Source of the DNA: Halopseudomonas formosensis
Lineage (GTDB): Bacteria > Pseudomonadota > Gammaproteobacteria > Pseudomonadales > Pseudomonadaceae
Direction of reading: 5' to 3'
DNA length: 64,000 nucleotides
Assembly: GCF_900115905.1 (NCBI RefSeq)
Contig: NZ_FOYD01000005.1
Span: 117,103-181,102 of the forward strand
The notes under the pieces were generated by a model that ran no database searches, was not told the DNA's origin, and was given only the letters and a program-made list of their open reading frames with translations. Made by a program: the position numbers and the translations under genes. Below are positions 16,297 through 25,878 of the stretch, piece after piece. How positions within the stretch are numbered: the first letter of the stretch is position 1; each line of letters starts with the position of its first letter.

Positions 16297-16935
16297 ATGG
16301 GGTCAGTTGCCGTCATTGATTACGGTATGGGCAACCTGCATTCGGTTGCCAAGGCGCTGGAACATGCCGGTGCCAGACAGGTGCTGGTCACCAGTTCGCC
16401 GGAGCAGATCCTGGATGCCGACCGCGTGGTGCTGCCGGGTGTGGGCGCCATCCGCGACTGCATCAGCGAACTGCGCCGGCTCGGTCTGGACCAGGTGGTC
16501 CGTCAGCTGGTGGACGAGAAGCCGCTGCTGGGCATCTGCGTCGGCATGCAGATGCTGCTGGAGCACAGTGAAGAGAACGGTGGTGTGGATGGCCTGGGGC
16601 TGTTCCCCGGTGGCGTGCACTTCTTCGGCGACGACCTGCAGGAGCAGGGTCAGCGCCTGAAGGTGCCGCACATGGGCTGGAACCAGGTCACCCAGACCAT
16701 CGACCACCCGCTCTGGCACCGCATCGAGCAGAACGCCCGCTTCTACTTCGTGCACAGCTATTACGCCCGTCCGGGCAAGGCGACGCAGATGGCCGGACGC
16801 TGCCACTACGGCGTGGACTTTGCTGCGGCACTGGCCCAGGACAATGTATTCGCCACCCAGTTTCACCCGGAGAAGAGCCATACCAACGGCCTGCAGCTGC
16901 TGCAGAACTTCCTGGCCTGGGATGGCCGCTGGTAA
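16297..16935 (+). CDS. hisH: Imidazole glycerol phosphate synthase, glutaminase subunit
   Basis: Class I glutamine amidotransferase that releases ammonia for HisF. The 212-residue protein starts with [23 protein letters not shown]. It carries the nucleophile in [11 protein letters not shown] (Cys81) and the His-Glu pair in [10 protein letters not shown]. It forms a heterodimer with HisF, channelling ammonia to make IGP and AICAR. It directly abuts hisB with no gap; a 106-bp gap with repeat sequence separates it from hisA. Confidence 0.96.
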   Translation: MGSVAVIDYGMGNLHSVAKALEHAGARQVLVTSSPEQILDADRVVLPGVGAIRDCISELRRLGLDQVVRQLVDEKPLLGICVGMQMLLEHSEENGGVDGLGLFPGGVHFFGDDLQEQGQRLKVPHMGWNQVTQTIDHPLWHRIEQNARFYFVHSYYARPGKATQMAGRCHYGVDFAAALAQDNVFATQFHPEKSHTNGLQLLQNFLAWDGRW

Positions 16936-17041
16936 GCGGCAGGCTATCGGCTGCAAGCGATAAGCTGGCCGTGCGTTTTATTAGTTTGAAGCTTGCAGCG
17001 TGACGCTTGCAGCTTCCCTACACTGAATCAGGAAGGTTGCG
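16936..17041. repeat. Interspersed GCTTGCAGC-type repeats between hisH and hisA
   Basis: Contains CGGCTGCAAGCGATAAGC and GAAGCTTGCAGCGTGACGCTTGCAGCTTC, imperfect inverted repeats of the GCTTGCAGCTT family. The same units recur at 38990-39160. They sit in an intergenic gap of an otherwise tightly packed operon. Confidence 0.6.
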
Positions 17042-17776
17042 ATGCTTATTATCCCGGCAATTGATCTCAAGGACGGCGCCTGCGTACGCCTGCGCCAGGG
17101 CCTGATGGACGATGCCACGGTTTTCTCCGATGACCCCGTAGCCATGGCCGCCAAGTGGGTCGAAGCCGGTTGCCGGCGCCTGCACCTGGTCGATCTGAAC
17201 GGCGCCTTCGAGGGCAAGCCGGTCAATGGTGAAGTGGTCACCGCCATCGCCCGGCGCTATCCGGACCTGCCGATCCAGATCGGCGGCGGCATCCGCAGCC
17301 TGGAAACCATCGAGCACTACGTGCGCGCCGGGGTCAGCTACGTGATCATCGGCACCAAGGCGGTGAAGGAGCCGGAATTTGTCGGCGAAGCCTGCCGCGC
17401 CTTCCCCGGCAAGGTGATTGTCGGCCTTGACGCCAAGGATGGCTTTGTCGCCACCGACGGCTGGGCCGAGGTCAGCGAACTGCAGGTGGTCGATCTGGCC
17501 AGGCGCTTCGAGGCCGACGGCGTGTCCGCGATCGTCTACACCGACATCGCCAAGGACGGCATGATGCAGGGCTGCAACGTGGAAGCCACGGCGGCACTGG
17601 CCAATGCCACCCGCATCCCGGTGATTGCCTCGGGCGGCATCCACAATCTGGGCGACATCCAGCAGCTGCTCGACGCCCGCGCCCCCGGCATCATCGGCGC
17701 CATCACCGGCCGCGCCATCTACGAAGGTACCCTGGATGTCGCCGAGGCCCAGGCCCTGTGCGACGCCCACCAATAG
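17042..17776 (+). CDS. hisA: Phosphoribosylformimino-AICAR ribotide isomerase
   Basis: Isomerises ProFAR to PRFAR in histidine synthesis. The 244-residue beta/alpha barrel opens with [20 protein letters not shown] (catalytic Asp8). It contains [30 protein letters not shown] and the second phosphate site and catalytic region [15 protein letters not shown], then [17 protein letters not shown] precedes the ATG. It is followed by hisF after 18 bp. The paired half-barrel symmetry with HisF is apparent. Confidence 0.96.
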   Translation: MLIIPAIDLKDGACVRLRQGLMDDATVFSDDPVAMAAKWVEAGCRRLHLVDLNGAFEGKPVNGEVVTAIARRYPDLPIQIGGGIRSLETIEHYVRAGVSYVIIGTKAVKEPEFVGEACRAFPGKVIVGLDAKDGFVATDGWAEVSELQVVDLARRFEADGVSAIVYTDIAKDGMMQGCNVEATAALANATRIPVIASGGIHNLGDIQQLLDARAPGIIGAITGRAIYEGTLDVAEAQALCDAHQ

Positions 17777-17794
17777 ATTCCAGCGGAGACTGAC

Positions 17795-18568
17795 ATGAGC
17801 CTGGCCAAACGCATCATTCCCTGCCTGGACGTGGAAAACGGCCGGGTGGTCAAGGGCGTGAAGTTCGAGAACATCCGTGACGCCGGCGATCCGGTGGAGA
17901 TCGCCCGCCGCTACAACGAGCAGGGTGCCGACGAGATCACCTTCCTCGACATCACCGCCACCCATGAAGGCCGCGATACCACCCTGCATACCGTCGAGCG
18001 CATGGCCAGCGAGGTGTTCATCCCGCTGACCGTCGGCGGTGGCGTGCGCACCGTGCAGGATATCCGCAACCTGCTCAACGCTGGTGCCGACAAGGTATCC
18101 ATCAACTCTGCCGCGGTATTCAACCCGGACTTCGTCGGCGAAGCCGCCGACCGCTTCGGCTCCCAGTGCATTGTCGTGGCCATTGATGCCAAGCGCGTCT
18201 CCGGTCCCGGTGAGGCGGACCGCTGGGAGATCTTCACCCACGGCGGGCGCAAGCCCACCGGACTGGATGCGGTGGAATGGGCGAAGAAGATGGAAGCCCT
18301 GGGCGCCGGCGAGATTCTGCTGACCAGCATGGATCAGGATGGAGTGAAGAGCGGCTACGACCTGGGCGTCACCCGGGCCATCAGCGACGCGGTGGGCGTG
18401 CCGGTGATCGCCTCCGGAGGCGTCGGCAACCTGCAGCATCTGGCTGACGGCATCCTGCTGGGCGGCGCCGATGCGGTACTGGCCGCCAGCATCTTCCACT
18501 TCGGTGAGTACAGCATTCCCCAGGCCAAGGCCTTCCTCGCCGAACAGGGCATCGAAGTCAGGCTCTGA
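17795..18568 (+). CDS. hisF: Imidazole glycerol phosphate synthase, cyclase subunit
   Basis: Uses ammonia from HisH to convert PRFAR to IGP and AICAR. The 257-residue barrel starts [33 protein letters not shown] (catalytic Asp12). It has [19 protein letters not shown], the second catalytic Asp in [15 protein letters not shown], and VIASGGVGN. It is the last gene of hisB-hisH-hisA-hisF, closed by a hairpin terminator. A second hisF type with other functions exists in some pseudomonads; position and sequence favour the histidine-pathway enzyme. Confidence 0.96.
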   Translation: MSLAKRIIPCLDVENGRVVKGVKFENIRDAGDPVEIARRYNEQGADEITFLDITATHEGRDTTLHTVERMASEVFIPLTVGGGVRTVQDIRNLLNAGADKVSINSAAVFNPDFVGEAADRFGSQCIVVAIDAKRVSGPGEADRWEIFTHGGRKPTGLDAVEWAKKMEALGAGEILLTSMDQDGVKSGYDLGVTRAISDAVGVPVIASGGVGNLQHLADGILLGGADAVLAASIFHFGEYSIPQAKAFLAEQGIEVRL

Positions 18569-18580
18569 GCGCCCTGCCTG

Positions 18581-18620
18581 CGGCTTCGCCTGCTCTCCGG
18601 GCGAAGCCGTTCCCTTCCTT
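18581..18620 (+). terminator. Terminator of the hisBHAF operon
   Basis: Stem CGGCTTCGCC (18581-18590) / GGCGAAGCCG (18600-18609), 9-base loop, followed by a pyrimidine tract TTCCCTTCCTT. It lies 12 bp after the hisF stop and before the convergent yibQ. Confidence 0.75.
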
Positions 18621-18635
18621 CCCTGCCCTGGGCGG

Positions 18636-19571
18636 TCAGCCGCCGCGTCCCAGCAACTCCTCAACACTGACCACCTGCACGCCCTCGATGGCCGGCAGAT
18701 CCTCGGTCAGCCGCCGCTCAAGGTAGTCGATGGTCTGCGGATAGGGATGGCCGATCATCACCGCCGTGCCGGTACGCCGGGCAATCGCCAGTGCCTGATC
18801 GAAGGCCTGGCCAATGGCCTCCGGGGTGCGCTGATTGTCGAGAAACACCTGGCGGGATAAATGGGGCACACCGGCCGCACCGGCCGCGATGGCCGCCTGG
18901 GTCTGCGCCGTGGTCCGACTGTCGATGAAGAACAGTCCGCGCTCGCGCAGTACCTGCATGACCCAGTCCATGGGCTCGCGCTCGGCAGTGAGCCGACTGC
19001 CCATGTGGTTGTTGACCCCGCGCACCCCGGGCAGGCTGTCGAGGTTGCTGCGCAGCTGCGCCTGCAAGCGCTCCCGGGACATGCCGCTGTACATGCCACC
19101 GGGACCGATGGACAGACCCGCGCCGTTCTCCATGGGTTGATGCAGCAGCACGGTGCGCCCCGCCGCCACCGCCTCCCGGGCCAGCTGCTCGGCAGCCAGC
19201 GTCTGCGGCAGTATGGCCAGGGCCACGGGCTGCGGCAGGGCAATCAGGCGTCGTCCCTGGCGCAGATTGTGGCCGACATCGTCGATGATGATGGCTACCG
19301 CTGGAGTGCTGTCCTGAGGCTCGGCCGGCTCGGGAACCGGGAAGGGAGTTTCCGCCACTTCTGGCAGGGGCTCAGGATCCGGCGGCGTCAGTGCCGGCCG
19401 TTCCAGCTCCAGCCAGCGGGAGCGCAGCTCGTGAAAATCGTCCACCAGGGGCTCGCCGGCCGGCAGCTGCAGCTCAGGTTCGGCGATATCGGGGTCAGGG
19501 GCGGGGGGATCCTGGGGTTCACTGCAGGCTGCCAGCAACAGCGCCAGCAGCCCCGCTATGCATCTCTTCAT
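18636..19571 (-). CDS. yibQ: Divergent polysaccharide deacetylase family protein (YibQ-like)
   Basis: A 311-residue envelope protein of the divergent polysaccharide deacetylase family. A lipoprotein-type signal (KRCIAGLLALLLAAC, lipid-attachment Cys about 16) is followed by a Pro/Glu-rich linker to about 80. The NodB-like barrel follows: VAIIIDDVGHNLRQGRRLIALPQPVALAILP, TVLLHQPMEN, GVNNHMGSRLTAE and FFIDSRTT. Family members keep the Asp-Asp and NHMGS motifs but have no proven substrate. The start overlaps the ctpA stop by 4 bp, giving the envelope cluster gpmI-envC-ctpA-yibQ seen across gammaproteobacteria. Confidence 0.88.
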   Translation of the reverse strand: MKRCIAGLLALLLAACSEPQDPPAPDPDIAEPELQLPAGEPLVDDFHELRSRWLELERPALTPPDPEPLPEVAETPFPVPEPAEPQDSTPAVAIIIDDVGHNLRQGRRLIALPQPVALAILPQTLAAEQLAREAVAAGRTVLLHQPMENGAGLSIGPGGMYSGMSRERLQAQLRSNLDSLPGVRGVNNHMGSRLTAEREPMDWVMQVLRERGLFFIDSRTTAQTQAAIAAGAAGVPHLSRQVFLDNQRTPEAIGQAFDQALAIARRTGTAVMIGHPYPQTIDYLERRLTEDLPAIEGVQVVSVEELLGRGG

Positions 19572-20851
19572 TGACGACGGGTGATGTTGAGCCCCTTGAG
19601 CAGGTTCAAGGCCTGATTGAGCTGGTAGTCCGCGTCGCGCTCGGCATTGGCACCGGTGGCCGGGGTGCGTACTGTCGGGCGCTCCTGCCCGTCGCCGTTG
19701 CCGTTGTTCAGATGCCCAAGCAGATCGGCCTCGCGGTAGCTGACCTCATCCGCATCCCGGGTCAGCTGGGCGCGCTGCACGACGATATCCGGCTCTATGC
19801 CCTGGGCCTGGATGGAGCGGCCGTTGGGCGTGTAATACAGTGCGGTAGTGAGCTTCAGCGCACGGTCGTTATTCAGTGGCAGCACCGTCTGCACCGAGCC
19901 CTTGCCGAAGCTGTCGGTCCCCATGATCACCGCCCGACGACGGTCCTGCAGGGCGCCGGCAACGATCTCCGAGGCAGATGCCGAGCCGCCATTGATCAGC
20001 ACCACCAGGGGCACATCACCGCCGGGGTTGGCGGCCGTGGCATTGAAGCGCAGCTCGCTGTTGGGCAGCCGGCCCTTGGTGTAGACGATAAGGCCGTCGC
20101 TGAGGAAGGCATCGGCCACCTCGACCGCCGACTGCAGCACGCCGCCGGGGTTGTTGCGCAGGTCCATGATCAGCCCCTTGAGTTCGCCCTGCTCCTTGAG
20201 CGTGGCGAGACTGCGGCGTACCTCGTCTCCGGTATTGTTCTGGAACTGGGTGATGCGCAGGTAGGCGTAACCGGGCTCCAGAGTATCGGTGCGCACGCTG
20301 CGCACGCGGATGACTGCCCGCTCCAGTTCCACATCGAAGGGCCGACCGGCGCCGCGCACCAGGGTCAGGGTGATCTTCGAGCCCGCGGGACCCCGCATGC
20401 GATCGACCGCATCCATCAGGCTCATGCCCTTGACCGGATGATCATCGATCTTGACGATCAGATCCCCCGGCTCGATGCCGGCCCGCGAGGCGGGGGTATC
20501 GTCGATCGGCGAGATGACCTTGATGAAGCCGTCCTCCTGCCCCACTTCCAGTCCCAGACCGCCGAACTGGCCGGTGGTGGTGTCCTGCAGGCCCTGGAAG
20601 GCCTCGGGTTCGAGGTAGGCCGAGTGCGGATCAAGCCCTTCGAGCATGCCGCGGATGGCATTTTCCAGCAGGGTGGCGTCGTCCACCTCCTCCACATAGG
20701 AAGTACGGATCCGCTCCAGTACCTCGGTGAAGGTACGCAGCTCGTTCAGGGGCAGCGGCGCCGCCGGTTCCCGCTCCTGAGCCAGCGCCGGTGCACCGGC
20801 CAAGGCCACAAGCAGTCCGACAGTGATGGATAGATCACGCACAGCGGCCAT
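19568..20851 (-). CDS. ctpA: Carboxyl-terminal processing serine protease CtpA (S41)
   Basis: Periplasmic protease that trims or degrades cell-wall hydrolases and other envelope proteins. The start at 20851 (MAAVRDLSITVGLLVALAGAPALAQ) has a GGGAGAG Shine-Dalgarno. An in-frame start at 20869 would add six residues without an SD. A signal peptide (1-25) precedes the PDZ domain (about 90-170, GGLGLEVGQEDGFIKVISPIDDTPASRAGI). The S41 core has the catalytic Ser292 in NGGSASASEIVAGALQD and Lys317 in SFGKGSVQT. It lies between envC and yibQ, which suits control of septal peptidoglycan hydrolysis. Confidence 0.95.
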   Translation of the reverse strand: MAAVRDLSITVGLLVALAGAPALAQEREPAAPLPLNELRTFTEVLERIRTSYVEEVDDATLLENAIRGMLEGLDPHSAYLEPEAFQGLQDTTTGQFGGLGLEVGQEDGFIKVISPIDDTPASRAGIEPGDLIVKIDDHPVKGMSLMDAVDRMRGPAGSKITLTLVRGAGRPFDVELERAVIRVRSVRTDTLEPGYAYLRITQFQNNTGDEVRRSLATLKEQGELKGLIMDLRNNPGGVLQSAVEVADAFLSDGLIVYTKGRLPNSELRFNATAANPGGDVPLVVLINGGSASASEIVAGALQDRRRAVIMGTDSFGKGSVQTVLPLNNDRALKLTTALYYTPNGRSIQAQGIEPDIVVQRAQLTRDADEVSYREADLLGHLNNGNGDGQERPTVRTPATGANAERDADYQLNQALNLLKGLNITRRQ

Positions 20852-20992
20852 CAAAACTCTCCCCGTCATAACACCCCTGAAATGTATCGGCAGACTGCCG
20901 CAGTGCTGGGATCCCGCTCTCCCTGATCACAGCTGGCTTGCTCGAGTATCGCTAGCAGCATGAACGAGGAAGGCGGTTTTTTCAAAGCATTC

Positions 20993-22171
20993 TCAGCGTG
21001 GCAGCATACACCAGGCGGCCGGATCCAGTGGCTGGCCGCGATGGCGAATGGAAAAATACAGCGCCGGCTCACCCAGGCCGCCACTGTTTCCGACAGTGGC
21101 AATGGCGTCCCCGGGCTGAACCCAGGTGCCCACCTCGTGCAGCAGCGTCTGGTTATGGCCGTACAGGCTCAGATAGCCGTTGCCATGATCCAGAATCAGC
21201 AGAAGTCCCGAGCCGCGCAGCCAGTCGGCGAAGACCACCCGTCCGCCGTGAATGGCATGTACCCGCGTGCCCTCCGGCGCGCCGATCAGCAGACCGTCCC
21301 ACTTGAGCCGCGCGTCGCTGCCGCGCTGGCTGCCGAAGCGGGCGCGGATCTGGCCATTGACCGGCAGTGGCAGCTTGCCCCGCGCCTGGGCAAAGGGCAG
21401 GCTGCCGGCCGGGGTGGGAATGCTGGTGATGGCCTCGTCCAGCTTCTTGATCAGCGCGGCCAGCTCGGCTCGCTCCGCTTCACGCTGGTTGACCTCCTGC
21501 TGCTGGGTGCGCTGGCGTTCGCGCAGACTCGCGAGAATGGAGCTGCGCTTGTCCCTTTCGCTTTCCAGCGCTGCCTGGCGCTCGACCAGGGCGGCGCGAT
21601 CACGCTGCAGCGCGGTCTGCTGCTCGGCGATGCTGGCACTGGCCTGGCGGATCTGTTCGATGGTCTGGGTGTAGCGATTGATCTCTTCCACGCGGGCGCG
21701 GTTGAAATCCCCGTAGTAGCGCATCATGCGGGCAATGCGCGCCGGGTCATCCTGGTTGAGCAGCACCTTCAGGTAATCCTGCTGGCCGGCGCGGTGCGCC
21801 GCACGCAGCTGGCGGGCGATCTGTTCCTGCTGCTCTTCCAGCGCCTGTTGCAGGGCGGCGGCCTGACTCTGCAGGTCGACCAGTCGTGCCTCACCATCGC
21901 GGATCTGCTGCTCGATGCCGCCGGCCTCGCGCCGCAGCCGGCCTATCTGGCTTTCGCTGTCGCGCAGCTCCTTCTCCAGCCCGGACACCTCCTGCCGAAG
22001 ATTGCCGAGCATCCGCTTGAGCCGGTTGATCTCCGCCTCGGTCTGGCGCAACTCCGCCCGGGCCGCTTCAGCATCGGGTTCGGCGTGGGCCGGCGCAGCG
22101 GCCAGCCACAGCAGGACGAACGCCGCTGCACAGGCAACGGCGCGACATCCGGCACTGGCCAACCAGCCCAT
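20993..22171 (-). CDS. envC: EnvC-like murein hydrolase activator
   Basis: A 392-residue periplasmic activator of amidases at the division septum. A signal peptide (about 1-30, ending APAHA) is followed by a long coiled coil (about 35-255, repeated Glu/Arg/Leu heptads with QQ-rich stretches). A C-terminal LytM/M23 domain (about 275-390) contains GAPEGTRVHAIHGGRVVFADWLRGSG and DHGNGYLSLYGHN. The zinc-ligand positions are changed (KWDG and ALYFSIR in place of His-containing motifs). The domain is therefore a degenerate, non-catalytic LytM, as in E. coli EnvC. It lies 13 bp downstream of gpmI. Confidence 0.92.
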   Translation of the reverse strand: MGWLASAGCRAVACAAAFVLLWLAAAPAHAEPDAEAARAELRQTEAEINRLKRMLGNLRQEVSGLEKELRDSESQIGRLRREAGGIEQQIRDGEARLVDLQSQAAALQQALEEQQEQIARQLRAAHRAGQQDYLKVLLNQDDPARIARMMRYYGDFNRARVEEINRYTQTIEQIRQASASIAEQQTALQRDRAALVERQAALESERDKRSSILASLRERQRTQQQEVNQREAERAELAALIKKLDEAITSIPTPAGSLPFAQARGKLPLPVNGQIRARFGSQRGSDARLKWDGLLIGAPEGTRVHAIHGGRVVFADWLRGSGLLLILDHGNGYLSLYGHNQTLLHEVGTWVQPGDAIATVGNSGGLGEPALYFSIRHRGQPLDPAAWCMLPR

Positions 22172-22184
22172 GCAGCGAGCCTGC

Positions 22185-23723
22185 TCAGTCTTGCAGGGTG
22201 AGGATGGAGCGGCCGGTCATTTCCTGCGGCTGCGGCAGTCCGAGCAGGGTCAGCACGGTGGGGGCCACGTCGGACAGTATGCCGCCTTCGCGCATGGTCA
22301 CCTTGCGCGGACCGACATAGACGAAGGGCACGGGCTCGCAGGTGTGGGCGGTATGCGCCTGCCCGGTGCTGGCATCGGCCATCTGTTCGACGTTGCCATG
22401 GTCAGCGGTGATCAGCGCTTCGCCGCCGACCTTGTGCAGCGCGGCCTCGATGCGGCTGATGCACTGGTCCAGGCATTCCACGGCCTTGACCGCGGCCTCG
22501 AACACCCCGGTATGGCCCACCATGTCGCCGTTGGCGTAGTTGACGATGATGACGTCGTAACGCTGCTGCTCGATGGCCTCGACAATGCGGTCGGTAACCT
22601 CGGGGGCGCTCATTTCGGGCTGCAGGTCGTAGGTGGCCACGCCGGGCGAGGGAATCAGGATGCGCTCTTCGCCTTCGAAGGGCTCTTCCCGACCACCGGA
22701 GAAGAAGAAGGTGACGTGGGCATACTTCTCGGTCTCGGCGATGCGCAGCTGGGTCTTGCCCTGTTTGGCCAGGTATTCGCCCAGCACGTTGTCCAGCGTC
22801 GAGGGCGGGAAGGCGCAGGGGGCCGGAATGTCGGCGGCATACTGGGTCAGCATCACGTAACCGGCCAGCTTCAGCTGGCGCTGGCGGGTGAAGCCGGAGA
22901 AGCTCGGCTCGACGAAGGCGCGGGTCAGCTCACGGGCCCGGTCAGCGCGGAAGTTCATGAAGATCACGGCATCGCCATCTTCCACCCGTACCGGCTCGCC
23001 GATCACTGTCGCCTTGACGAACTCATCGCTCTCGTCCCGGGCGTAGGCGGCCTTCAGGCCCTCGGCAGCACTGTCGGCCCGGTACAGGCCCTGCCCCTCG
23101 GTGATCAGGTTGTAGGCGGCCTCTACACGGTCCCAGCGGTTGTCCCGGTCCATGGCGAAGTAGCGACCGATAAGGCTGGCGGTGCGACCCTTGCCCAGGC
23201 GCTGGTAGGCCTGCTCCAGCAGAACCAGGGAAGGCTCGGCGCTGCGCGGCGGGGTGTCGCGGCCGTCGAGGAAGGCGTGCACCTGGATCTGCTCGGCGCC
23301 GCGGCGGGCAGCCAGCTCGACCATGGCGACGATATGGTCCTCATGGCTGTGCACCCCACCCGGCGATACCAGACCCATGATGTGCACCGCGCGACCGGCG
23401 GAGACGGCCTGGTCGACGGCGGCGCAGATCGCCTGGTTGTCGAAGAATTCGCCGTCGGCAATGGCCTTGGTCACCCGGGTGAAGTCCTGATACACCACCC
23501 GACCGGCACCCAGGTTCATGTGGCCGACCTCGGAGTTGCCCATCTGACCATCCGGCAGCCCCACATCCATGCCAGAGCCGGAGATCAGCGTCCGCGGCGC
23601 GTTCGCCCACAGGCGATCCCATACGGGCGTATTGGCCGCCATGATGGCGTTGGAGTCCGGTGACTCGCTGTATCCGAAGCCATCCAGAATCATCAATACC
23701 ACGGGTTTGGGAGCTGCTGTCAT
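22185..23723 (-). CDS. gpmI: 2,3-bisphosphoglycerate-independent phosphoglycerate mutase
   Basis: Interconverts 3- and 2-phosphoglycerate in glycolysis and gluconeogenesis, using two Mn ions and a phosphoserine intermediate. The 512-residue protein starts [20 protein letters not shown] (metal Asp14). The phosphorylated serine is in [17 protein letters not shown] (Ser64), with [18 protein letters not shown] and the metal cluster [12 protein letters not shown] and [10 protein letters not shown] near the end. The frame is open to 23789, but the ATG at 23723 gives the family length. Confidence 0.96.
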   Translation of the reverse strand: MTAAPKPVVLMILDGFGYSESPDSNAIMAANTPVWDRLWANAPRTLISGSGMDVGLPDGQMGNSEVGHMNLGAGRVVYQDFTRVTKAIADGEFFDNQAICAAVDQAVSAGRAVHIMGLVSPGGVHSHEDHIVAMVELAARRGAEQIQVHAFLDGRDTPPRSAEPSLVLLEQAYQRLGKGRTASLIGRYFAMDRDNRWDRVEAAYNLITEGQGLYRADSAAEGLKAAYARDESDEFVKATVIGEPVRVEDGDAVIFMNFRADRARELTRAFVEPSFSGFTRQRQLKLAGYVMLTQYAADIPAPCAFPPSTLDNVLGEYLAKQGKTQLRIAETEKYAHVTFFFSGGREEPFEGEERILIPSPGVATYDLQPEMSAPEVTDRIVEAIEQQRYDVIIVNYANGDMVGHTGVFEAAVKAVECLDQCISRIEAALHKVGGEALITADHGNVEQMADASTGQAHTAHTCEPVPFVYVGPRKVTMREGGILSDVAPTVLTLLGLPQPQEMTGRSILTLQD

Positions 23724-23852
23724 CCGATTACTCGCTGTAGTAGAAGAGGTAAGGGAAACCCCTGCCGGCGGTGGCAGGCATGCCGGCAAGTTTACTTGGC
23801 CGGCGTCGGCGTGTCATGCCCGGTGGTAGTACTGCAGCCGGGATCGGCTGTG

Positions 23853-23858
23853 TATACT
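23853..23858 (+). promoter_or_regulatory. Possible -10 of the yibN-grxC-secB unit
   Basis: TATACT 34 bp upstream of yibN, in the divergent gap with gpmI. The -35 region is not consensus. Confidence 0.4.
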
Positions 23859-23891
23859 GGCGGGCTTTACTGGTCGCGGAATGATACCTCC

Positions 23892-24314
23892 ATGCAGTTC
23901 GTACAACACCTTATAGAGTTCATAGCCAATCACTATCTGCTGTCCGGGGCCTTCCTGGTCGTGCTGGTACTGCTGATCGTCACCGAGGGCCGCAAGGCCG
24001 GCAAGGCTCTGACCTCCCAGCAGGCCACCGTCCTGCTCAACCGGGAAAATGCCGTGCTGGTGGATATCCGTCCCAAGAAGGACTTCGCCGCCGGGCATAT
24101 TGTCGATTCGATCAATATTCCCCTGGACAGTTTCGCCACTCGCATGGTCGAACTGGACAAGCACAGGGAAAAACCCATCATTCTGGCCTGCGCCAACGGC
24201 CAGCATGCCGGCGCCGCATCCAAGCAACTCAAGGCTGCCGGTTATGCCAATGTCAATCGGCTGGCACATGGAATCAGTGGTTGGCGCGCAGACAACCTAC
24301 CTCTGGTCAAATAA
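23892..24314 (+). CDS. yibN: Membrane-anchored rhodanese-like protein (YibN-like)
   Basis: A 140-residue protein with one N-terminal membrane helix (about 15-34, YLLSGAFLVVLVLLIV) and a cytoplasmic rhodanese domain. VLVDIRPKKDFAAGHIVDSINIPL and the active-site loop LACANGQHAGAASKQLKAAGY (nucleophile Cys) are visible. It could transfer sulfane sulfur or act as a redox adaptor; YibN in E. coli has been linked to protein export factors. It leads the yibN-grxC-secB cluster, a conserved gammaproteobacterial order. The ATG at 23892 is preceded by a weak SD. Confidence 0.88.
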   Translation: MQFVQHLIEFIANHYLLSGAFLVVLVLLIVTEGRKAGKALTSQQATVLLNRENAVLVDIRPKKDFAAGHIVDSINIPLDSFATRMVELDKHREKPIILACANGQHAGAASKQLKAAGYANVNRLAHGISGWRADNLPLVK

Positions 24315-24317
24315 CCC

Positions 24318-24572
24318 ATGGCAGATATCACCATCTACAGCAGCGACTATTGCCCCTTCTGCATCCGTGCAAAGCAGCTGCTGAACAGCAAGGGCGTGAA
24401 CTATCAGGAAATCGTCGTTGATGGCAAACCCGCCGTTCGTGCCGAAATGGCCCGTCTGGCCGGGCGCACCTCGGTCCCGCAGATCTGGATCAATGACACC
24501 CATGTAGGCGGATGCGACGACCTGATGGCACTGGATCGCTCTGGCAAACTCGATAGAATGCTGGCAGGCTGA
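24318..24572 (+). CDS. grxC: Glutaredoxin 3
   Basis: An 84-residue dithiol glutaredoxin that reduces disulfides and glutathione-mixed disulfides in the cytoplasm. The active site is YCPFC (Cys12, Cys15). The cis-proline lies in TSVPQIWI and the glutathione-binding GG in HVGGCDDLMALD. It begins 3 bp after yibN and is followed by secB, whose start is 84 bp downstream. Length and motifs are standard for GrxC. Confidence 0.96.
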   Translation: MADITIYSSDYCPFCIRAKQLLNSKGVNYQEIVVDGKPAVRAEMARLAGRTSVPQIWINDTHVGGCDDLMALDRSGKLDRMLAG

Positions 24573-24656
24573 CTGCCCTGATCACTCAGGAAATCCGCTC
24601 GGGGCCAAGGGCGCCTTGTGGATTTTCCATACCACCGGCACCAACAAGGACTGAAC

Positions 24657-25151
24657 ATGGCTGAAGAGCAACAGAACAACACCGCCGCCAATGGCGCCAA
24701 CCAGCCGCAGGTACAATTCGCCCTGCAGCGCATCTACGTGAAGGACCTGTCCTTCGAGTCGCCGAAGTCCCCGGCGGTATTCCAGAGCCAGTGGAACCCG
24801 CAGGTCAGTCTGGATCTGAACACCCGTCACAGCCAGCTGCAGGAAGGTATCCACGAGGTGGTGCTGAGCCTGTCCGCGACCGTGACCAACGGCAATGACG
24901 AAGTCACCTTCATCGCCGAAGTACAACAGGCCGGTATCTTCGCCATCAACGGACTGGATGAGGCGTCCATGCGCCACACCCTGGGCGCCTTCTGCCCGAA
25001 CATCCTGTTCCCCTACGCCCGCGAAGCGATCGACAATCTGGTATCCCGCGGCAGCTTCCCTCCCCTGATGCTGTCGCCGGTCAACTTCGATGCCCTGTTC
25101 GCCCAGGCCGAGCAGCGTCGCATGGCCGAAGGGCAGCAGGCCGACGCCTGA
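24657..25151 (+). CDS. secB: Protein-export chaperone SecB
   Basis: Homotetrameric chaperone that keeps preproteins unfolded and hands them to SecA. The 164-residue protein begins [36 protein letters not shown], the family signature. It continues with [16 protein letters not shown] and [37 protein letters not shown]. The ATG at 24657 is chosen; the upstream frame from 24618 is outside the family. A 10-bp stem follows the stop. Confidence 0.96.
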   Translation: MAEEQQNNTAANGANQPQVQFALQRIYVKDLSFESPKSPAVFQSQWNPQVSLDLNTRHSQLQEGIHEVVLSLSATVTNGNDEVTFIAEVQQAGIFAINGLDEASMRHTLGAFCPNILFPYAREAIDNLVSRGSFPPLMLSPVNFDALFAQAEQRRMAEGQQADA

Positions 25152-25157
25152 TCGCCC

Positions 25158-25184
25158 ACACCGCCGGCCGGGTGCCGGCGGTGT
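25158..25184 (+). terminator. Hairpin after secB
   Basis: Perfect 10-bp stem ACACCGCCGG/CCGGCGGTGT with a 7-base loop, 6 bp after the secB stop. It lacks a following T run, so it may be a weak terminator or a transcript-stabilising structure. Confidence 0.5.
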
Positions 25185-25254
25185 ACCCACGCTTGTCAGC
25201 CGCCTGCGGCTCATCTAATGTATTCCGTCGCTCATCCAGCCACCGGACCCACGC

Positions 25255-25770
25255 ATGACCCTGCCTGCCTCACGCCCCCTGTATCTGTTTGCCTTCATCG
25301 TCTGTGTACTGCTGCTGGCAACCGCCTATTACATGGAATACGTGATGGAGCTGCTGCCCTGTCCGCTGTGCCTGGTGCAACGGGCGGCATTCCTTCTCAT
25401 CGGCCTGACCTGCCTGGCCGCAGTGCTGCATAACCCCCAGCCCCGTCCGGGTCGCCACCGCGCCATTGCCGCCCGTGCCTACGCCGTGGGCGTGACCCTG
25501 CTCGCCGCCTTCGGTGCCGCCACCGCCGGTCGCCAGGTCTGGCTGCAGCACCAGCCTTCGGATCAGCTGCCCTCGTGCCTGCCCAGCCTGGATTACATGA
25601 TCGATGTACTGCCGGTGTTGGAGATGCTCACCCTGCTGTTCAGCGGAACGGCGGATTGCGCCAAGGTCACCTGGACCTTCCTCGGTCTGAGCATCGCTGA
25701 ATGCACCCTGCTGGCCTTCATCGGTTTTGCCCTGTTCGGTCTCGTCCAGCTGGTGCGCAGCGAGGACTGA
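25255..25770 (+). CDS. dsbB: Disulfide bond formation protein DsbB
   Basis: A 171-residue inner-membrane protein with four predicted helices (about 8-28, 42-60, 68-88, 142-165) that reoxidises DsbA and passes electrons to quinones. The first redox pair is in LLPCPLCLVQR (Cys36, Cys39). The second pair is Cys in QLPSCLPSLDYM and Cys in SGTADCAKVTW, on the large periplasmic loop. Pseudomonads often carry two DsbB homologues; the position beside algQ matches the one called DsbH in P. aeruginosa, recalled from memory. Confidence 0.92.
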   Translation: MTLPASRPLYLFAFIVCVLLLATAYYMEYVMELLPCPLCLVQRAAFLLIGLTCLAAVLHNPQPRPGRHRAIAARAYAVGVTLLAAFGAATAGRQVWLQHQPSDQLPSCLPSLDYMIDVLPVLEMLTLLFSGTADCAKVTWTFLGLSIAECTLLAFIGFALFGLVQLVRSED

Positions 25771-25878
25771 TACTGGCACTATGCCCGCTTGATACCACCT
25801 GCCGGACTGACCTATTCTGTCGGATCCATGGGAACAGCAGTCCCGATCCCGGGCTCACAAGGCAAAACGAGGTGGATC

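Noticed and set aside
17018..18667. Long minus-strand frame (549 residues) antisense to hisA and hisF
   Set aside because: Covers two certain genes on the other strand; Gly/Asp/Ala-rich composition with no recognisable domain.
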